From positions 310,001-374,000 of the forward strand of contig NZ_CANMED010000001.1 in the NCBI RefSeq assembly GCF_947496855.1: a stretch of 64,000 nucleotides of DNA, in the 5' to 3' direction. Of this stretch, positions 7,937 through 16,067 are shown one piece after another (the first letter of the stretch is position 1; each line of letters begins with the position of its first letter). Under the pieces are notes generated by a model. It worked only from the letters and a program-made list of their open reading frames with translations, was not told where the DNA came from and searched no databases. The translations under genes were made by a program, and so were the position numbers. Origin of the DNA: an uncultured Aquimarina sp. Its GTDB lineage: Bacteria; Bacteroidota; Bacteroidia; Flavobacteriales; Flavobacteriaceae.

Positions 7937-9094
7937 ATGGATACTAAAAAATTGTTAGAATTGTTTTCTACATATAGAGAATCGTCCTTGTCTGGACGTT
8001 ATATACATTTACAACATATTAGTCCGATACTAGACAATCTTTCAAGCAAGGTAGATATTGAACTTTTAGGTGCTTCAGAAAATAATGCTCCAATACATCT
8101 TATAAAACTTGGTAATGGAAAAAAGAAGCTATTGTTCTGGTCTCAGATGCATGGAAACGAAAGCACCACTACAAAAGCAGTTTTAGATTTTATAAATATG
8201 TTAACGGATGATTCTAATGAGTTTTCCAAGAATATTTTAGCATCTTGTACTTTATATATTATCCCTATATTAAGTCCTGATGGAGCTAAAGCGTATACCA
8301 GACTTAATTACAATCAAGTGGATCTTAATCGGGATGCTCAAGATAAGACCCAAAAAGAAAGTATTATATTAAACAATATAATTCATAAAATTCGTCCTGA
8401 TGTTGCTTTTAATCTTCACGGACAGCGTACTATTTTTAGTGTAGGAGAAACTGATTTTTCAGCTACAGTCTCTTTTCTGTCTCCGGCGGGAGATAAAGAA
8501 CGTACTGTTACTCCTTGTCGTAAAATGGCCATGGGAATTATAACAGAGATGAATTTGGTGTTGCAAAAGTTTATTCCTAATAGTATAGGAAGGTATGATG
8601 ATGGCTTTAATATAAACTGTGTAGGAGATACTTTATCAGATATAGGGATACCTACTATATTATTCGAAGCTGGGCATTATGCTGGCGATTATGATAGAGA
8701 AGAGACTAGGGCTTACATATTTTATGCGTTGGTTACTGCAGTTCGATATATTTCGGACAAAAATTTAGCAGGAGATGGGTATGAGGGATATTTTGATATT
8801 CCAGAAAATGGAAAATGTTTTTATGATATCATCATTAGAGATGTTATTTTGGATAAAAACAATGTAGATATAGCAATTCAGTATACCGAAGAATTATGTG
8901 AAAATGATATTAAATTCATTCCAAAAATTGTTAAAATTGAGGATTTAAGAAAATTTTATGGTCATAGAGAGATTATTGGTAATAAAAGAACAATATATAA
9001 CGAAAACGTTACAGTAGAGGTACTTCCAGAAAATGAGTTGTTAAAATTTCGACTAAATGATGAATTATTCTCAACAGAATTGAGAAAAAGTTGA
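7937..9094 (+). CDS. M14-family zinc carboxypeptidase-like protein
   Basis: A 385-residue cytoplasmic (no signal peptide) M14-type metallohydrolase. Zinc ligands are visible as His72 and Glu75 in QMHGNES and His161 in FNLHGQ. The substrate-binding Asn-Arg pair is in VDLNRD (Asn131, Arg132), and the general base is Glu244 in LFEAGHY. The family covers carboxypeptidases and acyl-amino-acid deacylases, and I cannot separate these here. It is divergent from the HTH regulator with six operators between them, and an Lrp/AsnC regulator follows after 75 bases. This suggests control by amino-acid or peptide status. Confidence 0.85.
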   Translation: MDTKKLLELFSTYRESSLSGRYIHLQHISPILDNLSSKVDIELLGASENNAPIHLIKLGNGKKKLLFWSQMHGNESTTTKAVLDFINMLTDDSNEFSKNILASCTLYIIPILSPDGAKAYTRLNYNQVDLNRDAQDKTQKESIILNNIIHKIRPDVAFNLHGQRTIFSVGETDFSATVSFLSPAGDKERTVTPCRKMAMGIITEMNLVLQKFIPNSIGRYDDGFNINCVGDTLSDIGIPTILFEAGHYAGDYDREETRAYIFYALVTAVRYISDKNLAGDGYEGYFDIPENGKCFYDIIIRDVILDKNNVDIAIQYTEELCENDIKFIPKIVKIEDLRKFYGHREIIGNKRTIYNENVTVEVLPENELLKFRLNDELFSTELRKS

Positions 9095-9125
9095 AAAAAA
9101 ATGTATGAAAACATTATTTTTCTGT

Positions 9126-9133
9126 TATTTTTG
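9126..9133 (+). promoter_or_regulatory. Putative -7 element for Lrp/AsnC gene
   Basis: TATTTTTG matches the Bacteroidota -7 consensus TAnnTTTG. It lies 36 bases before the ATG at 9170. No clear -33 TTTG is found at the expected spacing. Confidence 0.4.
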
Positions 9134-9169
9134 CAATGTAATTAATCGGGAAAATTTATTAGAATTACT

Positions 9170-9649
9170 ATGGCAAAATTTAAATTAGATGAAGTAGATC
9201 ACCAAATTTTAGACATGTTGATCGAAAATACACGTACTCCTTTTACAGATATTGCAAAGAAATTACTGATTTCTGCCGGTACCGTTCATGTGCGTGTAAA
9301 GAAAATGGAAGAAGCTGGAATTATTGAAGGATCTTCATTAACATTAGATTATAAAAAATTAGGATATTCCTTTATTGCGTATGTAGGTATATATCTTCAG
9401 AATACATCACAAACCAAATTTGTATTACAAAGGATTAAGGAAATACCATATGTAACTGTTGCACACATTACTACAGGTAAGTTTAATATCTTTTGTAAGG
9501 TAAGAGCAAAGGATACGAATCACGCTAAAGATATTATTTTTCAATTAGATGATATCGATGGGGTGTACCGTACAGAAACTATGATTTCGTTAGAAGAAAG
9601 TATAAATGATAAGAAACGTTTGATGCATTCTATCTTTCAAGAAATGTAA
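9170..9649 (+). CDS. Lrp/AsnC family transcriptional regulator
   Basis: A 159-residue feast/famine regulator. Residues about 5-50 form the N-terminal HTH (DIAKKLLISAGTVHVRVKKM), and residues about 70-150 form the RAM effector domain (VTVAHITTGKFNIFCKVRAK). Lrp/AsnC proteins sense amino acids and act as octamers. The gene follows the M14 peptidase gene and precedes ppc. A -7-like element at 9126-9133 suggests its own promoter, and a short hairpin plus T run (9674-9706) ends the transcript. The effector is unknown. Confidence 0.93.
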   Translation: MAKFKLDEVDHQILDMLIENTRTPFTDIAKKLLISAGTVHVRVKKMEEAGIIEGSSLTLDYKKLGYSFIAYVGIYLQNTSQTKFVLQRIKEIPYVTVAHITTGKFNIFCKVRAKDTNHAKDIIFQLDDIDGVYRTETMISLEESINDKKRLMHSIFQEM

Positions 9650-9673
9650 AGGGGCGTTCTATTCCAATATATT

Positions 9674-9706
9674 AACCCTTTAGGAATCAATCTTAGAGGG
9701 TTTTTT
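9674..9706 (+). terminator. Terminator after Lrp/AsnC gene
   Basis: AACCCT at 9674-9679 pairs with AGGGTT at 9697-9702. The loop is 17 bases and can partly pair, and TTTT follows. It begins 25 bases after the stop codon. Confidence 0.6.
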
Positions 9707-9750
9707 AATGTAAAATAATTTATTAATCAACCATATTCGTAACCACAACT

Positions 9751-12333
9751 ATGGCAAGACAACCAAAAATAGAACGTTTTAACCATAACGTTCTTACTAA
9801 ATATCAGATATACAACAGTATATTTATTACACTACCTTTTGATGAAATCACCAATACTGGTGTTTTATTACCGCTTTTTAAAGAAGTTTGCGAAAAAGGG
9901 TATGACAAAAAGAAAAATCCTTCAGAAATTGTAGAAAGCTTTTTCGAGCTATATCAGGATAACCCTTCTGATAAAGACAAACATGATCTTTTATTTAGAT
10001 TTATCCAGTATATAGAACGCCAGGTCGTATTGTTTGACGCGATTGAAGATGCAGCGTTTCCTATTGTTAATAATATGGATGGTCGCGGTACGCTAAGAAG
10101 TATTAAAGAAGAAGCACAAGCAAAGGGACAATTAGAAGAATTGAAAGATTATCTAAGAAGGTTTAAAATTAGACCAACTTTAACTGCGCATCCTACACAG
10201 TTTTATCCAGGAACCGTATTGGGAATTATTCATGATCTTGATACTGCTATTAGAGACAATGATTCACAAAGAATCAAAAAGTTGTTAGCGCAGTTAGGTA
10301 AAACTGCTTTCTTTAAAAAAGAAAAGCCTACACCATATGACGAAGCGGTAAGTTTAATCTGGTATCTCGAGAATGTATTTTATCATTCTGTAGGGACTAT
10401 CTATAACTATATTCAGCAGGATATCTTTAAGGGAGAAGATCTGGAAAACGATCTTATTAATCTTGGGTTTTGGCCGGGTGGTGATAGAGATGGCAATCCT
10501 TTTGTAACAACAGAAACAACGCTGAAAGTTGCAAAAAGATTGAGAAAAACCATTCTTATCAATTATTACAGAGATATGCGTAAACTAAAGCGTAGAATCA
10601 CTTTTGGGAATCTGCAGGATAAGCTTGGAGTTTTGGAAGAAGCATTGTATGATAATTTTTATTACGCAAAAACTGCAGAACCTTTATCTATTGAAACATT
10701 GATGAATGGTTTACTGGAAGTAAGAGAAGAATTGATTAGTAAACATCAATCTCTTTTTTTAGAAGAATTACAAGATCTAATTAATAAAGTTAAGATTTTT
10801 GGATTCCATTTTGGAACCCTTGATATTCGTCAGGATTCTAGAGTGCATCATAGTGTGCTTACGGAGATAGTTAAGAAGACTACCAACTTAGGTTTAGGTT
10901 TCTTTCCGGACGACTATGATTCGTTGTCGGAAGAAGAACAGATACAAGTATTATCTAATGTTACCGGAAAGTTAGATCCATCTGTACTAGATGATGATAT
11001 GGCAAGAGCTACAATGGAATCTATTTATGCAATACAGACCATACAGCAAAATAATGGAGAACGTGGAGCTAATCGTTATATTATTAGTAATAATGGAAGC
11101 GTTCTTAATGTGATGGAAACCTTTGCTATGATTAGGTTAAGTGATTGGGAGCAGCCATCAGTCGATGTGATACCATTATTTGAAACAGTGCCAGATCTTA
11201 AGGTTTCTCATGAGGTAATGGAAGCATTATATAGTAATCCTGTATATATGGAACATCTAAAACGTCGTGGAATGAAGCAAACGATTATGCTTGGTTTTTC
11301 TGATGGAACGAAAGATGGAGGATACTTAATGGCAAATTGGGGTATTTTTAAAGCTAAAGAAGCGCTAACTGAAATGTCAAGAAAGTATGGTGTAAAAGTA
11401 ATATTTTTTGATGGTCGTGGTGGACCGCCAGCTAGAGGTGGAGGTAACACTAATCAGTTTTATGCCTCGTTGGGACCAACTGTGGAGCATGAGCAAATTC
11501 AGATAACTGTTCAAGGACAAACGATTAGTTCTAATTTTGGGACATTGGATTCATGTCAGTATAACTTAGAACAATTGTTAGGTGCTGGTGTGGAAAATCA
11601 ATTGACTGATAATGAAGCTAATTTATTTTCTAAAGAAAATAAGGAAACCATGCAGGAGTTGGCAGACGTTAGTTATAAAACCTATGTAGATTTTAAGAAT
11701 CATCCTAAGTTTTTACCATATTTAGAAAATATGAGTACGCTTAAGTACTATGGAAAAGCTAATATTGGTAGTCGTCCTTCTAAACGAAGTAAAAGTAGTA
11801 GTTTAGATTTTGGAGATTTACGAGCAATACCATTTGTAGGAAGTTGGAGTCAGTTAAAACAAAATGTTCCTGGATTCTATGGAGTAGGGACTGCTTTGAA
11901 AACGTATGAAGACCGAGGTGAGTTTGATAAAATCATTGCTTTATACAAAGGGTCTGCTTTCTTTAGAGCTTTGGTAGGGAATAGTATGATGAGTTTAACC
12001 AAGTCGTTTTTCCAATTGACTGCATATATGAAAGATGATGAGGAATATGGAGCTTTTTGGAATATTATTCATAAAGAGTATGAATTAACCAAACGTCTTT
12101 TGTTGAAATTAACAGGCTATACTGAGCTAATGGAAAACGAATCAGCGGGTAAGGCATCTATTGATATTAGAGAAAATATTGTATTGCCATTACTTACGAT
12201 ACAGCAATACGCACTGAAGAAAATTCAGGATATTACCCGATCAGGTAATGATACAGAAGATCTAGAAATCTATGAAAAAATGGTGACCCGTTCGTTGTTT
12301 GGTAATATTAATGCCAGCCGTAATTCAGCATAG
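9751..12333 (+). CDS. ppc: Phosphoenolpyruvate carboxylase
   Basis: Carboxylates phosphoenolpyruvate to oxaloacetate, the anaplerotic feed of the TCA cycle. At 860 residues it is close to the usual length. Motifs in order: catalytic His147 in LTAHPTQ, FHFGTLDIRQDSR, the GFSDGTKDGGY loop, the GRGGPPARGGG phosphate loop, and GSRPSKR. The C terminus is NASRNSA instead of the common RNTG ending, which I read as a lineage variant because every catalytic segment is intact. It is monocistronic, with a perfect 13-bp-stem terminator downstream. Confidence 0.96.
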   Translation: MARQPKIERFNHNVLTKYQIYNSIFITLPFDEITNTGVLLPLFKEVCEKGYDKKKNPSEIVESFFELYQDNPSDKDKHDLLFRFIQYIERQVVLFDAIEDAAFPIVNNMDGRGTLRSIKEEAQAKGQLEELKDYLRRFKIRPTLTAHPTQFYPGTVLGIIHDLDTAIRDNDSQRIKKLLAQLGKTAFFKKEKPTPYDEAVSLIWYLENVFYHSVGTIYNYIQQDIFKGEDLENDLINLGFWPGGDRDGNPFVTTETTLKVAKRLRKTILINYYRDMRKLKRRITFGNLQDKLGVLEEALYDNFYYAKTAEPLSIETLMNGLLEVREELISKHQSLFLEELQDLINKVKIFGFHFGTLDIRQDSRVHHSVLTEIVKKTTNLGLGFFPDDYDSLSEEEQIQVLSNVTGKLDPSVLDDDMARATMESIYAIQTIQQNNGERGANRYIISNNGSVLNVMETFAMIRLSDWEQPSVDVIPLFETVPDLKVSHEVMEALYSNPVYMEHLKRRGMKQTIMLGFSDGTKDGGYLMANWGIFKAKEALTEMSRKYGVKVIFFDGRGGPPARGGGNTNQFYASLGPTVEHEQIQITVQGQTISSNFGTLDSCQYNLEQLLGAGVENQLTDNEANLFSKENKETMQELADVSYKTYVDFKNHPKFLPYLENMSTLKYYGKANIGSRPSKRSKSSSLDFGDLRAIPFVGSWSQLKQNVPGFYGVGTALKTYEDRGEFDKIIALYKGSAFFRALVGNSMMSLTKSFFQLTAYMKDDEEYGAFWNIIHKEYELTKRLLLKLTGYTELMENESAGKASIDIRENIVLPLLTIQQYALKKIQDITRSGNDTEDLEIYEKMVTRSLFGNINASRNSA

Positions 12334-12352
12334 GAAATTATAATTTTTAAGC

Positions 12353-12387
12353 AAAACCACAACAAAACTATTGTTGTGGTTTTTTTG
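12353..12387 (+). terminator. Strong intrinsic terminator of ppc
   Basis: A perfect 13-bp stem: AAAACCACAACAA (12353-12365) pairs with TTGTTGTGGTTTT (12371-12383) around the loop AACTA, and further T residues follow. It lies 20 bases after the ppc stop. Confidence 0.92.
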
Positions 12388-12441
12388 TTTTCCTTAAAAA
12401 GGAAATCTTTATAATCTGTTATAGTTCAATATTTTATGCCG

Positions 12442-12471
12442 AAGATTGTTGGTGAGCTAAAAAATAGTTGT
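12442..12471. repeat. Direct repeat copy 1 (about 30 bp)
   Basis: AAGATTGTTGGTGAGCTAAA and the following 10 bases recur at 13094-13124 with about 26 of 31 aligned positions identical. This copy lies about 135 bases before the broken lipoprotein gene. An 8-bp-arm hairpin (CATATATT/AATATATG, 12491-12512) follows it. Confidence 0.6.
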
Positions 12472-12605
12472 ACTGAATTAATCACTTGTGCATATATTAA
12501 AGACAATATATGAGAGGTTTCTATTCGATTTGTATTTACTAAATTAGTAGCTTAAACAACATAATTAATCTTATACTAAATAATAGGTCTTAGGTATAAT
12601 TAAAA

Positions 12606-13046
12606 ATAAACAGATTTAAAACAACAACATACTTATCTAGCTTACTTTTTGTTGTATGTCTAGGTTGTTTCTCTGATGACGTATCTCCTAGAGATAGATT
12701 AAGATCAGATGTAATAGGAAAATGTATTAGTTCTACTTTAACAATTAATGGTGTGGAATCAGAAAGAGATTGTCCGTATTCTCAAATTACCTTTAGAGAA
12801 GATGGTTCTTTCCAAGAAGACTATTTTGATTTTTCAGATTATTATCGGTAATGTAGGGTATAGGCAGGTGGTTTTGGGGCTTGGGGTATAACAGATGATC
12901 AACAAACAATTTTCTTAACAAACTCCCTTGATACAAGTACTGCAATGCTTATTGAAACTAAATTAATAAGAACACAAACGAGGTTCAATCCTGTAACATC
13001 AAGCACAGATGAATTGGTTATTACGTTTATATACGATGAACGTTAA
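12606..13046 (+). pseudogene. Broken lipocalin-like lipoprotein gene
   Basis: One reading frame codes for a small lipoprotein. Its N terminus is NRFKTTTYLSSLLFVVCLGC with the lipobox Cys about residue 21, and the mature part has SQITFREDGSFQEDYF and TDELVITFIYDER. Two in-frame stops interrupt it, TAA at 12849-12851 and TAG at 12861-12863, and the frame then stays open to TAA at 13044. The expected ATG is ATA at 12606, just after an in-frame stop. The pattern (signal peptide, short beta strands, GFGAWGITDDQQTIFLT) is like small lipocalin-type lipoproteins. The gene is either decayed or affected by sequence errors. The two stops are only four codons apart. Confidence 0.68.
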
Positions 13047-13093
13047 ATAACTGCATATTCCTTGCGGAAGTTAAGTTTGTTTATTACATATAT

Positions 13094-13124
13094 AAGATCG
13101 TTGGTGAACTAAATAATCAATTGT
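13094..13124. repeat. Direct repeat copy 2 (about 31 bp)
   Basis: AAGATCGTTGGTGAACTAAA and the following 11 bases form the partner of the copy at 12442-12471. It lies about 139 bases before the DUF2834-like gene, nearly the same distance as copy 1 from the broken lipoprotein gene. Confidence 0.6.
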
Positions 13125-13262
13125 TTAAAATAGCAAAATTTAAAGGATGATTTGTGATACATAAACATATAGAAAGATGAGAATTTGCTTACTTGATATA
13201 TTGGATTAGTTTTACAAAATCGAATTTATTATTTGAAATTTTTTATATCAAAAATCATACTT

Positions 13263-13595
13263 ATGAAAATCAAATACGTGTTCCTGTTTTTAGCTATTTT
13301 AGGGCTTTGCTACACTTGGTATTTTAATATTCTGTTTTATATAAGCGCTGAAGATATTTCCCTTTTAAACTATATAGCGCAAACGAAAACTACATTTCCG
13401 GCCAAATCATTTAGTGCAGATTTGTTAGTGGTGGTATTTACTTTTTTTGTTTGGTATATTCCAGAAGCTATTAAATTAAAAATGAAACATTGGTGGGTAT
13501 TTATTCCATTAACTTTTATGGTTGCTATAGCATTTGCATTTCCGTTATTTTTATATTTTAGAGCACGTAGGATAGAAAAGCAAAAAAGTGATTGA
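13263..13595 (+). CDS. DUF2834-like small membrane protein
   Basis: About 110 residues with three hydrophobic helices. They lie at about 4-22, 55-70 (LLVVVFTFFVWYIPEA) and 80-102 (WWVFIPLTFMVAIAFAFPLF), followed by a basic tail. I start it at the ATG at 13263 (MKIKYVFLFLAILG) and not at 13233, because the longer frame only adds a poorly coding prefix. The pattern fits DUF2834, a family without known function. It has no operon partner, and the next gene (DinB family) begins 97 bases later. Confidence 0.7.
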   Translation: MKIKYVFLFLAILGLCYTWYFNILFYISAEDISLLNYIAQTKTTFPAKSFSADLLVVVFTFFVWYIPEAIKLKMKHWWVFIPLTFMVAIAFAFPLFLYFRARRIEKQKSD

Positions 13596-13692
13596 ATAGT
13601 ATTTGTAAACATAGATAATAAAGAACTGTTAATGACTTTATATATTGAAATAAGAATTAGTACATTTCTACTTTATTTATAAATGATAATTT

Positions 13693-14205
13693 ATGCAATC
13701 TTTACTAACTTCAGGAGAGTATGATCCTTATTATGGTGTTTATATTGATAAAGCTGCAAATGCTAACGTTGTAAAAGGCTTACAGCAAAGTAAGCAGAAA
13801 TTCATTGATTTTGTAAATGCTATTTCTGAAGAAAAATTCACATATGCCTATGCCGAGGGAAAATGGACGATCGCAGAAGTGTTTCAACACATAATTGATA
13901 CAGAACGCATTTTTTCATATAGGGCACTTCGTTTTGCTAGGAATGACAAAAGTCCATTGATGGGGTTTGATCAAGATGAATATGTTCCTTATTCTAATGC
14001 TAATAACTATAGTAAGCAAGAGTTTATTGAAGATTTTGAAGCAGTTAGAAATAACTCAATAGCATTATTCAAAAGTTTCACAGAGGATATGTTAAGCCAA
14101 ATAGGTGAGGCTAGTGGTAGTCCAATGAGCACAAGAGCAGCGGGTTATATACTTTCTGGTCATCAGAAACATCATTTGGATGTAATTAAAGAACGATATT
14201 TATAA
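13693..14205 (+). CDS. DinB-family protein
   Basis: A 170-residue four-helix-bundle protein of the DinB/YfiT superfamily. The three metal-binding histidine positions are visible in FQHIIDTERIFSYRALRF and, near the C terminus, in SGHQKHHLDVIKERY. The family includes thiol-dependent transferases and many uncharacterised members, and no substrate can be assigned. A small NTF2-like gene follows after 42 bases on the same strand, so the two may share a transcript. Confidence 0.85.
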   Translation: MQSLLTSGEYDPYYGVYIDKAANANVVKGLQQSKQKFIDFVNAISEEKFTYAYAEGKWTIAEVFQHIIDTERIFSYRALRFARNDKSPLMGFDQDEYVPYSNANNYSKQEFIEDFEAVRNNSIALFKSFTEDMLSQIGEASGSPMSTRAAGYILSGHQKHHLDVIKERYL

Positions 14206-14247
14206 TCCGTAAAATCTGATAGATCTGTTATTTTACAAGCAAATCAA

Positions 14248-14616
14248 ATGACTAAAGAAGAAGTAGTAAAAAAATATCTTTTCTTTTTGGAAAAAGGAGA
14301 GATGAATAGTGTAGTAGATTTATTTACATATGATGGCCTGGTAGAGTCTCCGTTATATGGAGTTCTTTCTGCTAAGGAGTTCTATGAAGCTTTAGCAGAA
14401 GACACTAATTCTTCTCGGCTTCGCTTTGATGGATTGTTTTTTGAGAAAAACACAAATAGAGCTTCCTTACTTTTTGATTATATGTGGACGTTAAAAAACA
14501 ACAAAATTGTCGAATTTAAAGTAGTCGATATTTTGGAGTTTACTTCTGAAAATAAAATCAAAAAATTGACTATTATTTATGATACGGTGAATGCCAGAAG
14601 TTTGATAGGTAAATAA
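14248..14616 (+). CDS. NTF2-like (SnoaL-type) protein
   Basis: A 122-residue single-domain protein with the cone-shaped NTF2-like pattern. An N-terminal helix (EEVVKKYLFFLEKGEMNSVV) is followed by the LFTYDGLVESPLYG segment and a four-strand sheet ending KIKKLTIIYDTVNAR. Such proteins are isomerases, hydrolases or binding modules, and the active-site residues are not diagnostic here. It sits after the DinB-family gene and ends 4 bases before the convergent JAMM-like gene, with no room for a terminator between them. Confidence 0.75.
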   Translation: MTKEEVVKKYLFFLEKGEMNSVVDLFTYDGLVESPLYGVLSAKEFYEALAEDTNSSRLRFDGLFFEKNTNRASLLFDYMWTLKNNKIVEFKVVDILEFTSENKIKKLTIIYDTVNARSLIGK

Positions 14617-14620
14617 TATA

Positions 14621-15397
14621 TTACAAAACCTCTGAACCTTTAGTAGTTCTTAAGATTGAACTGAAATAGCTAGAAAAATCGAAAGTATTCAGTCCGTTTT
14701 TTCCGAAAGTCTGGCCAATAAAATTTCGAGTTACACCATTCTTTTCTACACGATGAATATGAAGAGCTCTGGAATGTTTAATTGATTTGCCAGAAACGAA
14801 TATTCCAAAAGAACTGAACGCATCAACTGCAAAAATTGTGACGCCTAATTCTTTAGCTACCTCAATATCAAATTCAGAAACAGATCTAATATTTTTTAGA
14901 TGATCTTTCATTTCTTTTGGATGTCCGTGTAGTTGACCTAAAAGCATTAATCCTTCACCAACTCTTGGAGCACTATTCGAACCAATACCATATGTATTGA
15001 TAATAATTTCTTTATTGGTCTTAAGTTCTGGTATCCAGTCTCTAATCGCAAAAACTTTTCCATCATTAACATTTAGAACTATAAACACTTGATTTTCTAA
15101 TCCCTCTTTCATTGTGTCATCTGCAATTCTCTGAACCTCATTTTGTATTTGATTTTCATCAAAAGTAATTACGTAACTATTTCTGTGTAATTCTTGGGTT
15201 CCTAGCTTAGATTTAGTCCCCTCTTTTTCTTCAATTACATAATTCCATTCTCTTATGTCAATAACTCTTAAGTTATTTGTTTCTGATCCATCGGATCCAA
15301 GTTCTCGCCCAGTTACTCGATCAATATAATAATCGGCAAAACAAAAAGATTGGAAACAAAATAAGGAGATAAGAAGAGGTAGTATTTTTTTAAGCAT
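14621..15397 (-). CDS. Exported protein with JAMM/JAB-like metal-site motif
   Basis: 258 residues with a signal peptide (about 1-21, ending FCFA). The C-terminal half contains LLGQLHGHPKE, then SVSEFDIEVAKELGVTIFAV. His157, His159-Pro160, Ser174 and Asp177 follow the JAMM pattern HxHP...SxxD. The gap between the second His and the Ser is longer than in classical JAMM peptidases and closer to DUF4329-type domains seen in some secreted toxins. A metal-dependent peptidase or deamidase fold is therefore an inference. It is last in line after the alpha/beta hydrolase operon, separated by a 25-bp palindrome. Confidence 0.55.
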   Translation of the reverse strand: MLKKILPLLISLFCFQSFCFADYYIDRVTGRELGSDGSETNNLRVIDIREWNYVIEEKEGTKSKLGTQELHRNSYVITFDENQIQNEVQRIADDTMKEGLENQVFIVLNVNDGKVFAIRDWIPELKTNKEIIINTYGIGSNSAPRVGEGLMLLGQLHGHPKEMKDHLKNIRSVSEFDIEVAKELGVTIFAVDAFSSFGIFVSGKSIKHSRALHIHRVEKNGVTRNFIGQTFGKNGLNTFDFSSYFSSILRTTKGSEVL

Positions 15398-15405
15398 CGA
15401 TGAAG

Positions 15406-15430
15406 GTTTAAATTTAATTTAAATTTAAAC
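15406..15430. repeat. 25-bp near-perfect palindrome
   Basis: GTTTAAATTTAA, then T, then TTAAATTTAAAC: 12-bp arms around a single central base. It covers the last codon and stop of the esterase gene (stop 15425-15427) and ends 9 bases before the JAMM-like gene start. It could be an operator or a transcript-end structure. The A/T-only core weakens the case for a specific function. Confidence 0.5.
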
Positions 15431-16054
15431 AATATTTTTTAAAGTTTCAATATTTAGTTCATGTCCTCCCGAATGTGATTTGAATTCTATTAGCGGTAGT
15501 ATATCTTTTACACGTATTTTTTCGGCTTCTACTTTTGCGATTTCAAAATAAGGATCCTTTTCTCCCAAAATGTGAGTTACTTTAGTTTTTTTGGTTAAAA
15601 ATATAAAATCTTCTTTTTCTAATTCCTTCGGAAATCCTCCGGAAACCATCACAAAGCCATCTGGCCGTATTTGTCTACTGGCAATCCATCTACTGGCAAT
15701 ACTTACCCCTTGTGAATACCCAAGGATAATAAATTTGGTTGTGGAAGGAAGTTTTTCTGCTTCAATAACTGAATCAATATAATTGAGTACATTTTTCGTT
15801 TCCGTTTGTGTATTTTCTTTGGTGAGCCAGCTAGATCCCACCTTTTTGTAATCATTGTTTTTGTAGTATTTGGATGGAGCTTGTGGAGCAATGATATAGT
15901 TTTCTTTAGGATCTAAATTCTGGAATAACCGAATAAAATATCTACTTAAATAGCCAATTCCGTGAAAGACCAACCAAACAGTTTTTGTTTCAGAAGTGAA
16001 CTCATTTAAAGTATCGTACGTATTGGTGGATTGATAAACAACCTCTTTTTGCAT
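15425..16054 (-). CDS. Alpha/beta hydrolase, carboxylesterase/phospholipase type
   Basis: About 209 residues from the ATG at 16054 (MQKEVVYQST). The frame is open back to 16090, which would overlap the preceding gene by 23 bases. The complete triad is Ser114 in LGYSQGVS, Asp167 in GEKDPYF and His198 in GGHELN. The length and the GYSQG elbow match the small carboxylesterase/phospholipase family, which cleaves short acyl esters. There is no signal peptide, so it is cytoplasmic. It is the fourth gene of the TetR-led operon. Confidence 0.82.
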   Translation of the reverse strand: MQKEVVYQSTNTYDTLNEFTSETKTVWLVFHGIGYLSRYFIRLFQNLDPKENYIIAPQAPSKYYKNNDYKKVGSSWLTKENTQTETKNVLNYIDSVIEAEKLPSTTKFIILGYSQGVSIASRWIASRQIRPDGFVMVSGGFPKELEKEDFIFLTKKTKVTHILGEKDPYFEIAKVEAEKIRVKDILPLIEFKSHSGGHELNIETLKNIV

Positions 16055-16067
16055 AATTAGTAACTTT

